64,000 nucleotides of DNA from Rhodospirillales bacterium (GTDB lineage Bacteria; Pseudomonadota; Alphaproteobacteria; BOG-932; Roseiterribacteraceae), in assembly GCA_003165335.1 (NCBI GenBank), contig PLTD01000060.1, positions 1-64,000 of the forward strand. The letters are read 5' to 3'. The first letter of the stretch is position 1. The number at the start of each line of letters is the position of its first letter. A program made the position numbers and the translations under genes. The notes below the pieces were generated by a model. It worked only from the letters and a program-made list of their open reading frames with translations, searched no databases and was not told where the DNA came from. This document shows positions 25,201-35,328 of the stretch, piece after piece.

Positions 25201-27366
25201 TCAGCGCTGCAGGGCGGCTACCTGAGTGCTGGTAAAGGCAAGTCGTTCGCCCTGTATGCGTACGGTGTAAATCAACAACGCTGCGGTCAGAGAGGGGTGA
25301 TGCTGACTCAATCGATCGTAAGCGGCTCTGCTTAGCGCCCATACCGACGCGTTGGCATCAACCCTCAGGCTCGCAGTACGGGGCACGCAAAGAAAGAACC
25401 CGACTTCACCCAAGATCGTGTTCGAGCCGAACATGCGGTGCCGGATCGGCGGCAGACCGGGGCGCTCAACTTCGACACTGACGCGTCCGTGTTCAACGAG
25501 AAACAAAGTGTCCGTCGGGTCACCGGTCCGGCATAGAAAACCATCTTCGGCGATTTGTGCGGGCTCAAGCTCCTTGATGAGGTGGCGCGCTCGCTCGGCG
25601 CTGCCAAGCGCTTCGGTTAGCCATATGCTGAGTGGTCGTTGAACCGCAATATTCAGCGTGACGTGATCAAGAAGGGTGTTTTCCGCATGCTCCAGCGCTT
25701 CGTCCAGGCTTTCGTATAGCAAGACCGCCTTGTTCAATGCACCTGAATCGCTCATGATATGGCGGATTTCTGCGGATGGACAGACAACTATTTGGAGAGT
25801 TTTGGAGTCGCTCAGCAGCTCATGAATCCGCCGCAGGCTGGAGCCTGCCGACGAATCGATGCCGTCGACGGCGGTGAAATCGAAAATAACGACCACGGGC
25901 CGTTTAGTGTGAATCATCGCCACCACTCTTTCCTGCAGGCGATAGGCGGAGCCGAAGAACATGAAACTGGCCAGCTGAAGAATTTGGACGTGATCGCTAT
26001 TGTTTGCGATTACCGCCATTTCTTCCGACGACCGCACCAACGATGATGAGCGTTCGGCTATTGTCAGTTGGCGTTTTACGATATCGACCCGGCTCACACT
26101 CACCGCGAAAATAATACATCCGCTGACGATGCCGATTAGCAGTCCGATGAGAACTCCGAATAGCGCGATCGTGACAACCATGATTGGAATAAGCAGCCAT
26201 TCCAGTAGAGAGAGTTTCCCTCGGCTGAGAACAACTTGCCGCCACATCGACTGGGTGCCGATATCCAGTAACAGTCCGGCGAGGACAAAACGCGGTATAA
26301 ACCCCACAATTCCAATACCACCGGCAAGTAACGCAAGAGTAATGGCGGCCGCGACAACACCAGCTACACGCCCTGTGCCGCCGGCCTCTTGAGCCATGGT
26401 CGTGCGATTTATGGATATATTCCCCGAAAAGCCACCCAGCAGCCCTGAAGCGATGTTTGCCAACCCGTGAACTCGCAGTTCCCGGTCGAGATCGATGTCT
26501 ACTCTGGCAGATTGCTCCAGGCCGGTGGAGGCCAACAAGACGGACAATGCCGCCATGATGGCAATGGCAGCTATCTCAGGCCAAGCGGTCAAAATCGCCA
26601 TCCAATCCACATGCCAGAAATTCGAATGGAGTGCTGGAAGTATAACGAATGCTTCATCCTTAACGTTGAACATCCAGTGTTCAATATTGAGGGGAAGGCC
26701 CCATTTCTGGAGTAGGCCGAACGCCAAGTCTGTAATGATGACTGCGCTTATAATCGCGACGGGCAGCGTCGCGAAGTGCTTGAAGCGCGCTGTCAGCCTG
26801 GAAAGAGCAATAGACCATCCGATTGTGATTGCTGCCATTGCAGCAATTTCCGGGTTGGCGAATTGCGGGACGGTCATCAATTTAATTGGGATTCCCGTTG
26901 AAATCCGGATCGCACCTAGGGCCATAAGCCCGCCGGACGCACCGCGGAACCCTGCTAGAACCGGGAAGGGGATAAAGCGGCCCAGGCGTCCAAGACGGTT
27001 GAGTCCGAGCAAATATAGAGAGGCGCCGCAAACCACGCTCGATACGGCGATCGCGGCGAGAGCGAGATAAAGCGCTCCATTGCCGGACTGTGCCGTTAGA
27101 GCCGGGCCAAGGGTGGCCATCATCGCGGCTAAGAACGCTACCGAGTTACTATCCCCGCCAGAGACTGAAATTGGAAAGCTGCTTAATAATGAAACGACGA
27201 CTCCAGTAACACCGGCGCATATTAACGCTGTTGCTATTCCTTGACCTAAATATGGCTGAAGGGGCCCCGAAAATATCAACGCTCCATAAGAAAAGCAGTA
27301 AGCAATTGATACTAATGATGTGACAATTCCGGCGCTCGAGTCCTTTATTATATTCGATATTTTCAT
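25201..27366 (-). CDS. SulP-family anion transporter with STAS and cyclic-nucleotide-binding domains
   Basis: Three modules lie in one 721-residue chain. Residues 1-400 are the SulP membrane domain (SVSGGDSNSVAFLAAMMAT near 70, GFSGNISINRTTMAQEAGGTGR near 310). Residues 440-555 are a STAS domain with VIFDFTAVDGIDSSAGSSLRR, including the serine that is phosphorylated in anti-sigma antagonists. Residues 590-715 are a cNMP-binding fold (L-F-L-V-E-H-G-R-V near 625, LGEVGFF...PRTASLRV near 665). SulP proteins carry sulfate, bicarbonate or dicarboxylates; the substrate here is unknown. The third domain suggests control by a cyclic nucleotide. It is convergent with aspS. Confidence 0.9.
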   Translation of the reverse strand: MKISNIIKDSSAGIVTSLVSIAYCFSYGALIFSGPLQPYLGQGIATALICAGVTGVVVSLLSSFPISVSGGDSNSVAFLAAMMATLGPALTAQSGNGALYLALAAIAVSSVVCGASLYLLGLNRLGRLGRFIPFPVLAGFRGASGGLMALGAIRISTGIPIKLMTVPQFANPEIAAMAAITIGWSIALSRLTARFKHFATLPVAIISAVIITDLAFGLLQKWGLPLNIEHWMFNVKDEAFVILPALHSNFWHVDWMAILTAWPEIAAIAIMAALSVLLASTGLEQSARVDIDLDRELRVHGLANIASGLLGGFSGNISINRTTMAQEAGGTGRVAGVVAAAITLALLAGGIGIVGFIPRFVLAGLLLDIGTQSMWRQVVLSRGKLSLLEWLLIPIMVVTIALFGVLIGLLIGIVSGCIIFAVSVSRVDIVKRQLTIAERSSSLVRSSEEMAVIANNSDHVQILQLASFMFFGSAYRLQERVVAMIHTKRPVVVIFDFTAVDGIDSSAGSSLRRIHELLSDSKTLQIVVCPSAEIRHIMSDSGALNKAVLLYESLDEALEHAENTLLDHVTLNIAVQRPLSIWLTEALGSAERARHLIKELEPAQIAEDGFLCRTGDPTDTLFLVEHGRVSVEVERPGLPPIRHRMFGSNTILGEVGFFLCVPRTASLRVDANASVWALSRAAYDRLSQHHPSLTAALLIYTVRIQGERLAFTSTQVAALQR

Positions 27367-27376
27367 TGTTGTTCTG

Positions 27377-27386
27377 TGTTATAACA
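27377..27386. promoter_or_regulatory. Palindrome upstream of the SulP gene
   Basis: The perfect 10-bp palindrome TGTTATAACA lies 11 bp before the SulP start codon inside an AT-rich 250-bp gap. It could be an operator; the short length makes chance possible. Confidence 0.3.
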
Positions 27387-27619
27387 ATAAATTAGCCCTA
27401 ATGTATTCAACATTTCTGATGTAAACTAGATGGTATTGTTGTTTAACGAAGGACTAAAACACGATTCCGACAGAGTATCATAACAACAGTTTATAAATGC
27501 CAAACATTGTCGGCAAATTGTTTTCGATCCCGATCAAGCTCAAAACTATCCGTTAATCCGAAACGCCTGATAGAGTTGATTTTAAGCGGGAGGCCTGCGT
27601 TGCGCAAAGTGGGGGATAG

Positions 27620-28588
27620 ATGTCAAGGCTGACACGACGCAGCGTCCTGCGGCTGGCGGGTGGCGGCTTTGCCTCGTTCGCAGGCTCTCCCGGCGCCAGA
27701 TCCCTGCAGAATACGGCGCTGGATTTCGCAGTTCCGCGTGGCGCATGCGATTGTCACGTTCATGTCATTGGCGACGCAGACCGCTTTCCAATGGCGCCCC
27801 TGCGGACCTACACACCACCGTTGGCTTCTCCGGAAGACCTTATTGCGTCGCTTCGTATGCTGCGTCTCGAGCGGGTTGTTATCGTTCAGCCAACCTTCTA
27901 CGGGACGGACAATTCCGCGATGCTCGACGGGATACAGAAAGTGGGCCCGCGACGAGCTCGAGGCGTAGCTGTAATCGACAACGCTACAACTTCCTCGGAT
28001 CTGAACAAGATGCGAAACGCCGGAGTACGGGGCATCCGCGTCAATCTCGAAACTATTGGTGTTGTCGATCCGGAAATTGCTCGGGTAACCCTTAAGACAG
28101 CGATTGAGCAGGCTAGACAGCAGGGCTGGCATATTCAGCTTTATACACGTCTCTCCATAATCTCGGCGCTTGTCAAAGATATGGAAGATTGCCCAGTGCC
28201 GATAGTATTCGATCATTTTGCCGGCGCTCAGGCTGCCCTGGGTCCGATGCAGCCCGGCTTTGAAACCGTACTTCGGTTGGTCAGTTCCGCCAGAGCCTAT
28301 GTCAAAATATCAGGTGCCTATCGCGCTTCGAGATCCTTGCCCCCTTATTCCGACGTAGAACCGCTCGCCAAGGCACTCGTTGCGGCGAATCCGGATCGGA
28401 TCCTTTGGGGTAGTGATTGGCCGCACACCGATGCAACGCACATTCAAGGACGCGCCGCTACCGACATAACGCCGTTTTTGCCGATCGACGACGCCCTCGT
28501 TTTTGATCAGTTGCCGCATTGGGTTCCGGATCCAGCGATTCGGCGGAAAATTCTTATGGATAATCCCACACGACTATATGGATTTTAG
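27620..28588 (+). CDS. Exported amidohydrolase-2 family metal-dependent hydrolase
   Basis: This 322-residue TIM-barrel hydrolase begins with a Tat-like signal (LTRRSVLRLAGGGFASFAG). The barrel starts GACDCHVHVIGDADRFP with the H-x-H metal motif near 46, and ends with the catalytic D-W-P segment ILWGSDWPHTD near 265 and the closing KILMDNPTRLYGF. The closest well-known relatives are 2-pyrone-4,6-dicarboxylate lactonase (LigI) and sulfomuconolactone hydrolase, so hydrolysis of a lactone is plausible. The substrate is unknown. It is divergent from the SulP transporter and has no partner genes. Confidence 0.82.
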   Translation: MSRLTRRSVLRLAGGGFASFAGSPGARSLQNTALDFAVPRGACDCHVHVIGDADRFPMAPLRTYTPPLASPEDLIASLRMLRLERVVIVQPTFYGTDNSAMLDGIQKVGPRRARGVAVIDNATTSSDLNKMRNAGVRGIRVNLETIGVVDPEIARVTLKTAIEQARQQGWHIQLYTRLSIISALVKDMEDCPVPIVFDHFAGAQAALGPMQPGFETVLRLVSSARAYVKISGAYRASRSLPPYSDVEPLAKALVAANPDRILWGSDWPHTDATHIQGRAATDITPFLPIDDALVFDQLPHWVPDPAIRRKILMDNPTRLYGF

Positions 28589-28690
28589 GTTGCCGGGCGC
28601 ACTTGCCAGCTGATGCCTTGTCGTCGGCATCTTTGTTCAATACCGTGATCGCCATCTTGGGCCAATCCTGCGCATAGACGGGGTAGTGCA

Positions 28691-29509
28691 TTGCCTGTAG
28701 GGGAAATAACCAATCTGCGGCGTCGGGAAGGTCGGCTCCGCCGGCTGTTGAAAAGATGGAGCCTGTGGGCGCCCTTGCTTATCGGCGCTCTCGCGGGGGC
28801 GGTTGCGATTCTGTCTTCCGGTTCATTCCAGCGATGTATGGTCGATAGCACGCGCGGGACCGGCTTTGCTCGAACCTCATTGCTGACCTTCCGCTGTGTC
28901 GGCGGTTTCGTGGTCGATTATGATGGTGCGATAACCGCTGTCACTACCGGTGTAATCGGAATCATAATCTTTGTATTGTGGGTCTATCTCTCGGACGTAC
29001 TGAAGACGGCCTCCGCGCAATCTGAGCTGATCCGTCACTCCGTCGAACTTACCCGAGCAGCGCTCGTTACGACCTATCCTCCAGCCCTTATTTTCCGGGG
29101 GTTTGGTTTGGTGGAGCGCAATTTCGGTGAGAACCAAAAGCTACAGGTGAGCTTCACCGTGACCAATAAGGGCGGCACGACGGCTACAATTACCGAAACC
29201 GGCGCTGCGGTTTTGGTGATCGAATCGTCGCAAATCCCCGGCGATGTCGCCTTCGTACGGCGGGCAATTACCAGCGTCGGTTTGCGAAGCGGTGAGGCGA
29301 GTCACTGGCCGGTATCTTCGGCTGCCAATCTGACAGCGGCGGAATCCAATTTATTGTGGCAAGGCTCCGCGAAGATTGTCTCTATCGGATACTTTACCTA
29401 CCGGGACGATTTCGGAACCGTAAGGAACAGCGGATTTTGCCGGGAATACGATATGGCGCGCCGTCGCTGGTCCGTCGTCAACGATCCGGATTACGAATAC
29501 GCATATTGA
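28691..29509 (+). CDS. Hypothetical two-helix membrane protein
   Basis: I do not recognise this 272-residue protein. The N-terminus is basic (LRRREGRLRRLLKRW), followed by a membrane segment at about 25-43, an extracytoplasmic loop with two cysteines (QRCMVDS; FRCVGGF), a second segment at about 82-103, and a C-terminal soluble domain of about 160 residues rich in beta strands (KLQVSFTVTNKGGTTATI). The only start that includes the first helix is TTG at 28691. It stands alone between the hydrolase and the Rieske gene. Confidence 0.65.
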   Translation: MPVGEITNLRRREGRLRRLLKRWSLWAPLLIGALAGAVAILSSGSFQRCMVDSTRGTGFARTSLLTFRCVGGFVVDYDGAITAVTTGVIGIIIFVLWVYLSDVLKTASAQSELIRHSVELTRAALVTTYPPALIFRGFGLVERNFGENQKLQVSFTVTNKGGTTATITETGAAVLVIESSQIPGDVAFVRRAITSVGLRSGEASHWPVSSAANLTAAESNLLWQGSAKIVSIGYFTYRDDFGTVRNSGFCREYDMARRRWSVVNDPDYEYAY

Positions 29510-29614
29510 CGGCGATCCGCGTTAATGGTTGCCGATCTTCGCGCCTATTTGAGAAAAATAGCTTTGTCGCCCCGTATTAGCGGGGGTAAATGGGCTTCCT
29601 GTCGGGGCGCCGCG

Positions 29615-30808
29615 CTATTTCCGCGCCCGACGCGTCTCGCGCTCGATATTTTCGATAACCTGTTGTTCCCACACCTCGTTGGCATAGCTGAGATCGGCGG
29701 TCCATTCGAAGCGCTTGGTCATCAATGGATCGATGTCGGCAAGGTCGCAATAGAACTGGTCGTGCCAGCGGCGCAATTGATACATCGGTCCATCGGCGTG
29801 GCAAAGTAGCGGATTGTCGATACGTGTCTTTGTCTTCCAGATATGAACGTCTTGGTAGAATGCGCCCTTCAGCATCTCCTGGATGAAATGAGCCCTGCCG
29901 GCATTCTGTTCTGCCGACAGTTGGGGGGCGTCTTTAACCATCACACCGATATGCAACATAAATCTATAGGGTGAAATCGGGTAGTGGGCATTGAACAGGA
30001 TAACTTCTACTTGTCCCTCCGCCGCGTTGCGCCACTGTGGATTAATCATATAGGACGGGCCGTAATAGACGCCTTCCGAGCGGAAGTTACCCGGGGCCAG
30101 ATCATTCACTGTGCCAAGGAAGGGGATGCCCGGATCGTGGATCATCTTCGATCCCTTTTCGTGGAACTCCATGTACTGATAGGCGATCTGGCCGTCGAAG
30201 ATGTTCCTGAAATAGGACGGCCCGTGGCGCTTGCCCTCCCCATGGACATAGAAGAAATGTGCGAGGTCCGACATGTTGTCGATCAGTTCGCGGACATTGG
30301 TTTCCATTACCTCGGATTTCCAGCTGAGATTGCTCCAGCCGCCTGAGAATTTATCTGCAAGGTCCGGGATTATGGTCGGATCTGGTACACCGTTCTCCGG
30401 GTCGTTCCAGACAAAAAGTTGCTCGTTGCGCACCATCGCCGGCCAAGATGCAGTTCTTGCACGCGGCGGCACATAGCGCGCGTAGGGAATATTCTTGCAC
30501 CGGCCATCGCTGCCCCAGCGCCAGTCATGGAAGGGACAGGCGATCTCCTCGCCCTTGACAGTCCCCTCGCTAAGATCGCCGCCCATATGCGGACAATAGG
30601 CGTTGAGCACGCCCAGCTTGCCGCTTTCGCCCTGGAAAACCACGAGCTTCGTACCGAACGCCTCGATCTTATGGGGTTCGCCGTCCATGAATTCGGAAGC
30701 CAATCCGAGGCAATACCATCCACGAGCATAGCGGTGCGACGGTGGCGCTGCTTCAATCCTACGGATCTCATCATCGTCGCCTGGGATGTCCATCCGATGA
30801 TCGTCCAT
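29615..30808 (-). CDS. Rieske oxygenase, 3-ketosteroid 9alpha-hydroxylase (KshA)-like
   Basis: This is the oxygenase component of a two-component Rieske non-haem iron system. The Rieske motif C-P-H-M-x16-C-P-F-H-D-W lies at about 72-96, and the mononuclear iron site D-x2-H-x4-H (NMSDLAHFFYVHG) near 180. The stretch YCPHMGGDLSEGTVKGEE and CPFHDWRWGSDGRC closely follow KshA of steroid degraders rather than ring-hydroxylating dioxygenases. At 397 residues the length fits. The ATG at 30808 has GAGGA upstream. No KshB reductase is in the window, so the electron donor is elsewhere. Steroid or another polycyclic terpenoid substrate is inferred. Confidence 0.82.
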   Translation of the reverse strand: MDDHRMDIPGDDDEIRRIEAAPPSHRYARGWYCLGLASEFMDGEPHKIEAFGTKLVVFQGESGKLGVLNAYCPHMGGDLSEGTVKGEEIACPFHDWRWGSDGRCKNIPYARYVPPRARTASWPAMVRNEQLFVWNDPENGVPDPTIIPDLADKFSGGWSNLSWKSEVMETNVRELIDNMSDLAHFFYVHGEGKRHGPSYFRNIFDGQIAYQYMEFHEKGSKMIHDPGIPFLGTVNDLAPGNFRSEGVYYGPSYMINPQWRNAAEGQVEVILFNAHYPISPYRFMLHIGVMVKDAPQLSAEQNAGRAHFIQEMLKGAFYQDVHIWKTKTRIDNPLLCHADGPMYQLRRWHDQFYCDLADIDPLMTKRFEWTADLSYANEVWEQQVIENIERETRRARK

Positions 30809-31201
30809 GTGTCCTCACGGAAATTTGCTATACGACCGTTCGGGGCGGGCGCGACGCGATTGGTATCAAAATGGCGGCTTTCACGCCACCTCTGTTTAAT
30901 ATTCCCGCGTTTCCCATGTGGCCGCAGACCCAGGACGAGAAATGAAGACCAGCCTGCGAGGCGTTCTAGTGAGACTGTGTTGCATGCCCTCATCAACCGC
31001 GCATCGCGAAGACTTCCTACTGGATCTGCCTGCGCTGTGCGCCTCGCCACCGAGTGGCTAGATACCAATTTTCGGAGATAACTCCTGGATTGCAGTCTCG
31101 CACTGGATGAGTGAAATGCGAAAACCTAATCCAGAACCAGCCTTGACCAAGAAAGCCGGGTTTCTATCCTCTCAGAGATAAGCTAACTCTCTGAAAAGAA
31201 A
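30809..31201. other. Gene-poor interval between the Rieske gene and tRNA-Lys
   Basis: About 390 bp without a convincing gene; the ORFs listed here are shadows. It must hold the promoter of the Rieske gene. At 31172-31194 the inverted repeat TCAGAGA-n9-TCTCTGA lies 8 bp past the tRNA-Lys 3' end and may be a processing or termination hairpin, although no T-run follows. Confidence 0.5.
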
Positions 31202-31277
31202 TGGTGATCCCGGTGGGATTCGAACCCACGACCACTCGATTAAAAGTCGGGTGCTCTACCAGCTGAGCTACGGGATC
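31202..31277 (-). tRNA. tRNA-Lys (anticodon TTT)
   Basis: Minus-strand cloverleaf: acceptor GATCCCG pairs with CGGGATC, D-arm GCTCAGCTGGTAGAGC, anticodon loop CTTTTAA (anticodon TTT), T-arm with GGTTCGAATCC, discriminator A and an encoded CCA at 31202-31204. The 76 nt are intact. Confidence 0.98.
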
Positions 31278-31310
31278 GCCGGTGGTCGGCGATAGTGGCC
31301 GACGCGGCGG

Positions 31311-31339
31311 ACAATATGGGGCGCGGGTCGCAGGGTCAA
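31311..31339 (-). promoter_or_regulatory. Sigma-70-type promoter of tRNA-Lys
   Basis: On the minus strand TTGACC and TATTGT are separated by exactly 17 bp, and the -10 box ends 33 bp before the mature tRNA 5' end. This is the best consensus-like promoter noticed in the window. Confidence 0.7.
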
Positions 31340-31388
31340 CGTCTCGGGCCGCACTCGGCGACTTAAGTGCAAAATCTAATGCGAAATT

Positions 31389-31928
31389 CTATACGGCGGT
31401 GCTGCCGCCAAGCTCCAATTTGACCGCGCTCGGGCGGGCGAAGCGGGTTTCCAATCGGGCAGCGACGCCCGCGGAAACAAAACTGGAGATGTCTCCGCCC
31501 AAGCTCCCGATTTCTTTGACGAAACGCGAAGAGATGAATTGCACGCCCTCCGAGGCCATCAGGAAGACCGTTTCGATATCCGGGTTCAGGCGACGGTTCA
31601 TGCCCGCCATTTGAAATTCATATTCGAAATCGGAAACGGCGCGCAGGCCTCGGATCAAGACGCTGGCGCCGACTGAAGCGGCAAAATGCATCAACAACGT
31701 GTCGAATGGCCGTACCTCGACCTCGAAGCCTTTCGCGACCAAAGGGCGGATCTCGTCGATGACCGTCTGGACGCGCTCGTCTGTGGAGAAAAGGGGACCC
31801 TTTCCCGCGTTGCGCGCAACCGCTATCACAAGGTGATCGACTGTTCCGAGCGCCCTTTCGATTATGTCCATGTGCCCGTTAGTGATCGGGTCGAAAGTGC
31901 CCGGGTAAACGCCTATACGGGTTTTCAT
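31389..31928 (-). CDS. coaD: Phosphopantetheine adenylyltransferase
   Basis: CoaD adenylates 4'-phosphopantetheine in coenzyme A synthesis. Motifs are GVYPGTFDPITNGHMDII at the N-terminus (T/HxGH nucleotidylyltransferase motif), V-R-P-F-D-T-L, and LIRGLRAVSDFEYEFQMAGMNR near 90. The track begins at a GTG overlapping the gyrA stop; the conserved protein starts M-K-T-R-I-G-V-Y at 31928, with GAAGG upstream, giving 179 residues. It is the next gene after gyrA on the same strand. Confidence 0.96.
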   Translation of the reverse strand: MKTRIGVYPGTFDPITNGHMDIIERALGTVDHLVIAVARNAGKGPLFSTDERVQTVIDEIRPLVAKGFEVEVRPFDTLLMHFAASVGASVLIRGLRAVSDFEYEFQMAGMNRRLNPDIETVFLMASEGVQFISSRFVKEIGSLGGDISSFVSAGVAARLETRFARPSAVKLELGGSTAV

Positions 31929-31954
31929 CGCCGCGCCTTCATCGCCATTTGGTA

Positions 31955-34729
31955 TCACTCCAGCGGCAGTGAAGAGGAATCCCCTTCCGCAACCGGGCTT
32001 TCGTCTAACTCATTATTGCCGGATTCGTCGCTATTGCCAGAGTCTTCAGCAATTCTAGCGACCGACACGACATGTTCGTCCGGTGAAACCTTAAACAAGG
32101 TCACGCCCTGGGTGCGGCGTCCGGCAATCCTGATCTCCTCAACACCTGTGCGAATTACTTGCCCGCCGTCGCTGACCAGCATGATCCCGTCTTTGTCTCC
32201 AATCGGGAAGGTGGCGACGATCTTTCCGTTTCGGTCGTTGACTTCCATGTTCTGGATGCCCTGACCGCCTCGGCCGGTTGCGCGATATTCGTAGGCGGAT
32301 GTTCGCTTGCCATAGCCGCGCTCGCTAACGGACAAGATAAATTGCTCCAGTCCTTCAAATTCGGCGGCGCGCTCGGGTGAAAGACTCGCATTCTCGATCA
32401 CGTCATCGTCGGGTTCTTCGCCCAAGCCGCTTTCGTCTGCCCCACGCTTCAGACGGGAGAGCTTGAGGTAAACGGCGCGTTCATCCGGAGTAGCCACAAC
32501 CCGTGTGAGGATGGACATCGAAATGACTTCATCGTCCGTCCCTAACCTGATGCCGCGGACACCGGTCGAAGTACGGCCTGCGAATACGCGAACTTCGGGG
32601 ATGGCAAAGCGAATGCATTTTCCGTCACGGGTTGCCAACAGAACATCCTGCTCATCGTTGCAGGTATGGACTGATATCAGACGTTCGCCTTCGTCCAGCT
32701 TCATTGCGATAAGGCCGTTGGCGCGAATATTCGCAAAGTCGGACAGCAAATTGCGGCGCACCGTGCCGCCCGATGTTGCGAACATCAGATGGTATTGGTC
32801 CCAAGTCGCCTCGTCGTCCGGCAAAGGCAAAATCGCGGAAATTGTCTCGTTGTCGGTCAATGGCAATAGATTGATGAAGGCCTTGCCCCGCGAGGTAGGC
32901 GAGCCGATCGGCAGGCGGTAGACCTTCAGCTTGTGAACCATTCCGCGCGTTGTGAAGAACAGAACCGGGGCGTGAGTGCTGGCTACGAACAGATCCGAGA
33001 CGACGTCTTCTTCTTTCGTCGTCATTCCCGTGCGGCCTTTGCCACCGCGTCGCTGAGCACGATAGGTCGAGAGTGGGACGCGTTTTACGTATCCGGTCAT
33101 CGATACCGTGACAACCATCTCTTCGCGTTGAATCAGATCCTCGATATCCGATTCGAACTCATTATCCTCGATCATCGTTCGGCGCGGGGTCGCGAAACGA
33201 TCTTTAATCTCGCGCAATTCGTCGCCGAGGATGCCGAGCAATTTTATCCGGTCGCCGAGCGTGGCCAAGAAATCGGAAATACGGTCGGTGATTTCTCTCA
33301 ACTCACCGGCGATTTTCTCGCGCTCGAGCCCGGTCAGTCTTTGCAGGCGCAATTCGAGAATGGCACGGGCCTGTTCTTCGGACAGGCGATAGGTGCCATC
33401 TTCCGCCACACCACGGCCCGGCTCGTCGATCAGCGCAATAAGCGGCGCCAAATCATGCACGGGCCATGACCGGCCGGTCAGCGATATGCGGGCCGCAGCC
33501 GGATCGGGCGCGGCACGGATGGCTTCGATAATCTCGTCGATATTGGCAACGGCGATGGCGAGGCCCGCCAAAATATGGGCGCGGGCGCGTGCCTCCTTCA
33601 ATTCGAATATCGTTCGGCGACGGATGACTTCCTCACGGAAATTGACGAACGCTGCGACGATCTCCTTCAAGTTCATCATGCGTGGCCGACCGCCGGTCAG
33701 CGCCAGCATATTGGCGCCGAATGAGGTTTGCAGCGGTGTGAAGCGATAAAGCTGGGCCAATACGACCTCGGCCATCGCATCCCGTTTCAACTCCATGACG
33801 ACCCGAACCCCGTCGCGGTCGGATTCGTCGCGCAGATCGGATATACCCTCTACGCTTTTGTCGTTGACGACCTCGGCGATCCGTTCGACCAGCCGCGATT
33901 TATTTAGCTGGAAAGGGATCTCGCTGACGATAATTGAGTGGCGATCCTTCCCGCGTTCCTCGATGAATGTCTTCGCTCGGACGATGATCGAGCCATGGCC
34001 GGTATGATAGGCCGAGCGGATGCCGGAGCGTCCGAGAATGATGCCTCCGGTCGGAAAATCAGGACCTGGGACCAGTTCAATCAGCCGGTCTATCGAGACA
34101 TTCGGGTCTTCGAGATAGGCAACGCAGGCATCGATCACTTCGCCAAGATTATGGGGCGGAATGTTGGTGGCCATGCCAACCGCAATGCCGCCGGCACCGT
34201 TGACCAGTAGATTGGGAAAGCGGGCCGGTAGGACGAGAGGTTCTTTCAGCGACTCGTCGTAATTCGGCTGAAAATCGACGGTTTCTTTGTCTATATCTTC
34301 AAGGAGAGCCTCGCCGGCCTTGGCGAAGCGTGCCTCGGTATAGCGCATGGCTGCGGGGGAATCGCCGTCCATCGAGCCGAAATTACCCTGTCCGTCGACC
34401 AGAGGCAGGCGCATCGAAAAGTCCTGCACCATGCGGACCATGGCGTCATAGATCGAGGAGTCCCCGTGAGGATGGTATTTACCCATCACGTCGCCGACGA
34501 TCGCCGCCGATTTCTTGAAAGGTTTGTTGGAAGCGAATCCGGACTCGTTCATCGCAAAAAGTATGCGGCGATGGACCGGTTTGAGACCGTCACGCACGTC
34601 GGGAAGCGCCCGCGACACGATCACGCTCATGGCGTAATCGAGGTAGGAACGCTTCATTTCCTCTTCGATGGCGACCGGCGTGATGTCGCTGGGGGGCGCC
34701 GTCGGGCCGGCGCTGTTCGGATCAGTCAC
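31955..34729 (-). CDS. gyrA: DNA gyrase subunit A
   Basis: GyrA is the cleavage–rejoining subunit of gyrase. The 924-residue chain has the N-terminal [30 protein letters not shown], the quinolone region [14 protein letters not shown] (serine and aspartate of the classical resistance positions both wild type), the catalytic tyrosine in AAMRYTEAR, and the GyrA box QRRGGKG near 560 that marks gyrase rather than topoisomerase IV. An acidic insertion ([23 protein letters not shown]) interrupts the C-terminal beta-pinwheel. The start is GTG at 34729. Confidence 0.97.
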   Translation of the reverse strand: MTDPNSAGPTAPPSDITPVAIEEEMKRSYLDYAMSVIVSRALPDVRDGLKPVHRRILFAMNESGFASNKPFKKSAAIVGDVMGKYHPHGDSSIYDAMVRMVQDFSMRLPLVDGQGNFGSMDGDSPAAMRYTEARFAKAGEALLEDIDKETVDFQPNYDESLKEPLVLPARFPNLLVNGAGGIAVGMATNIPPHNLGEVIDACVAYLEDPNVSIDRLIELVPGPDFPTGGIILGRSGIRSAYHTGHGSIIVRAKTFIEERGKDRHSIIVSEIPFQLNKSRLVERIAEVVNDKSVEGISDLRDESDRDGVRVVMELKRDAMAEVVLAQLYRFTPLQTSFGANMLALTGGRPRMMNLKEIVAAFVNFREEVIRRRTIFELKEARARAHILAGLAIAVANIDEIIEAIRAAPDPAAARISLTGRSWPVHDLAPLIALIDEPGRGVAEDGTYRLSEEQARAILELRLQRLTGLEREKIAGELREITDRISDFLATLGDRIKLLGILGDELREIKDRFATPRRTMIEDNEFESDIEDLIQREEMVVTVSMTGYVKRVPLSTYRAQRRGGKGRTGMTTKEEDVVSDLFVASTHAPVLFFTTRGMVHKLKVYRLPIGSPTSRGKAFINLLPLTDNETISAILPLPDDEATWDQYHLMFATSGGTVRRNLLSDFANIRANGLIAMKLDEGERLISVHTCNDEQDVLLATRDGKCIRFAIPEVRVFAGRTSTGVRGIRLGTDDEVISMSILTRVVATPDERAVYLKLSRLKRGADESGLGEEPDDDVIENASLSPERAAEFEGLEQFILSVSERGYGKRTSAYEYRATGRGGQGIQNMEVNDRNGKIVATFPIGDKDGIMLVSDGGQVIRTGVEEIRIAGRRTQGVTLFKVSPDEHVVSVARIAEDSGNSDESGNNELDESPVAEGDSSSLPLE

Positions 34730-34823
34730 AAATCATATCTTGGGAATCGGAATCATAGGATTGGTGTAGCACCCGCGGCTTTCGCGAACAACTTTGCCGA
34801 AGGCTAAGAAGCAATTCTCCGGC

Positions 34824-35252
34824 CTATCCGAGTGGCACCGGCACCAATTCGTCCCACACCGGTGCGAACATGATTCGCAGCATCTCCTCTTCGGCATAAA
34901 TCCGTTCACCCGACAGAAGTTTTTCGCCGAAGGTCAGGATGCCCAGGATGCGGAAAGTGCGCACTGCGCCGTTGTCGTGCCGGTAGGTGACGTCATATTC
35001 CTGGCAGACGCCATTGGGATTTATCCATTCGGCGACAAGTTGATAATGGGCAATGCGCGGCGCAACTTCGGCGAAATAATGCTCGTAATAGCGGCGGGCG
35101 CGATCCATGCCGACCATCCGCAACCCGACGGGGAAAAGATCATAAATCGGCTCGTTTTCCAGCGTCGCCAGCGTTCCGGCCATATCGAAGGCGCCCTCCG
35201 CTTCGGCATGGCGCAAGGCGTTCTTGACGAGATCAGACTGCGAAAAATCCAC
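34824..35252 (-). CDS. SnoaL/NTF2-like small protein
   Basis: This 142-residue protein has the cone-shaped NTF2-like pattern: an N-terminal helix (VKNALRHAEAEGAFDMAGTLATL), a P-x-Y-D-L-F-P strand, the helix DRARRYYEHYFAEV, and alternating strands to the C-terminus (AEEEMLRIMFAP). Such domains act as isomerases, dehydratases or ligand binders; no catalytic residue set can be assigned. It lies about 95 bp upstream of gyrA on the same strand, probably independently transcribed. Confidence 0.7.
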   Translation of the reverse strand: MDFSQSDLVKNALRHAEAEGAFDMAGTLATLENEPIYDLFPVGLRMVGMDRARRYYEHYFAEVAPRIAHYQLVAEWINPNGVCQEYDVTYRHDNGAVRTFRILGILTFGEKLLSGERIYAEEEMLRIMFAPVWDELVPVPLG

Positions 35253-35328
35253 TGTCGATCCTCCCGTGATGGTTATTTTATTGCCAGCCTATACGCCCGC
35301 CCGGAAACGCGAAAGATGCTGCGGCGAA

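Noticed and set aside
30419-31081. 220-residue + strand ORF before tRNA-Lys
   Set aside because: Mostly antisense to the Rieske gene, with no family resemblance or start signal.
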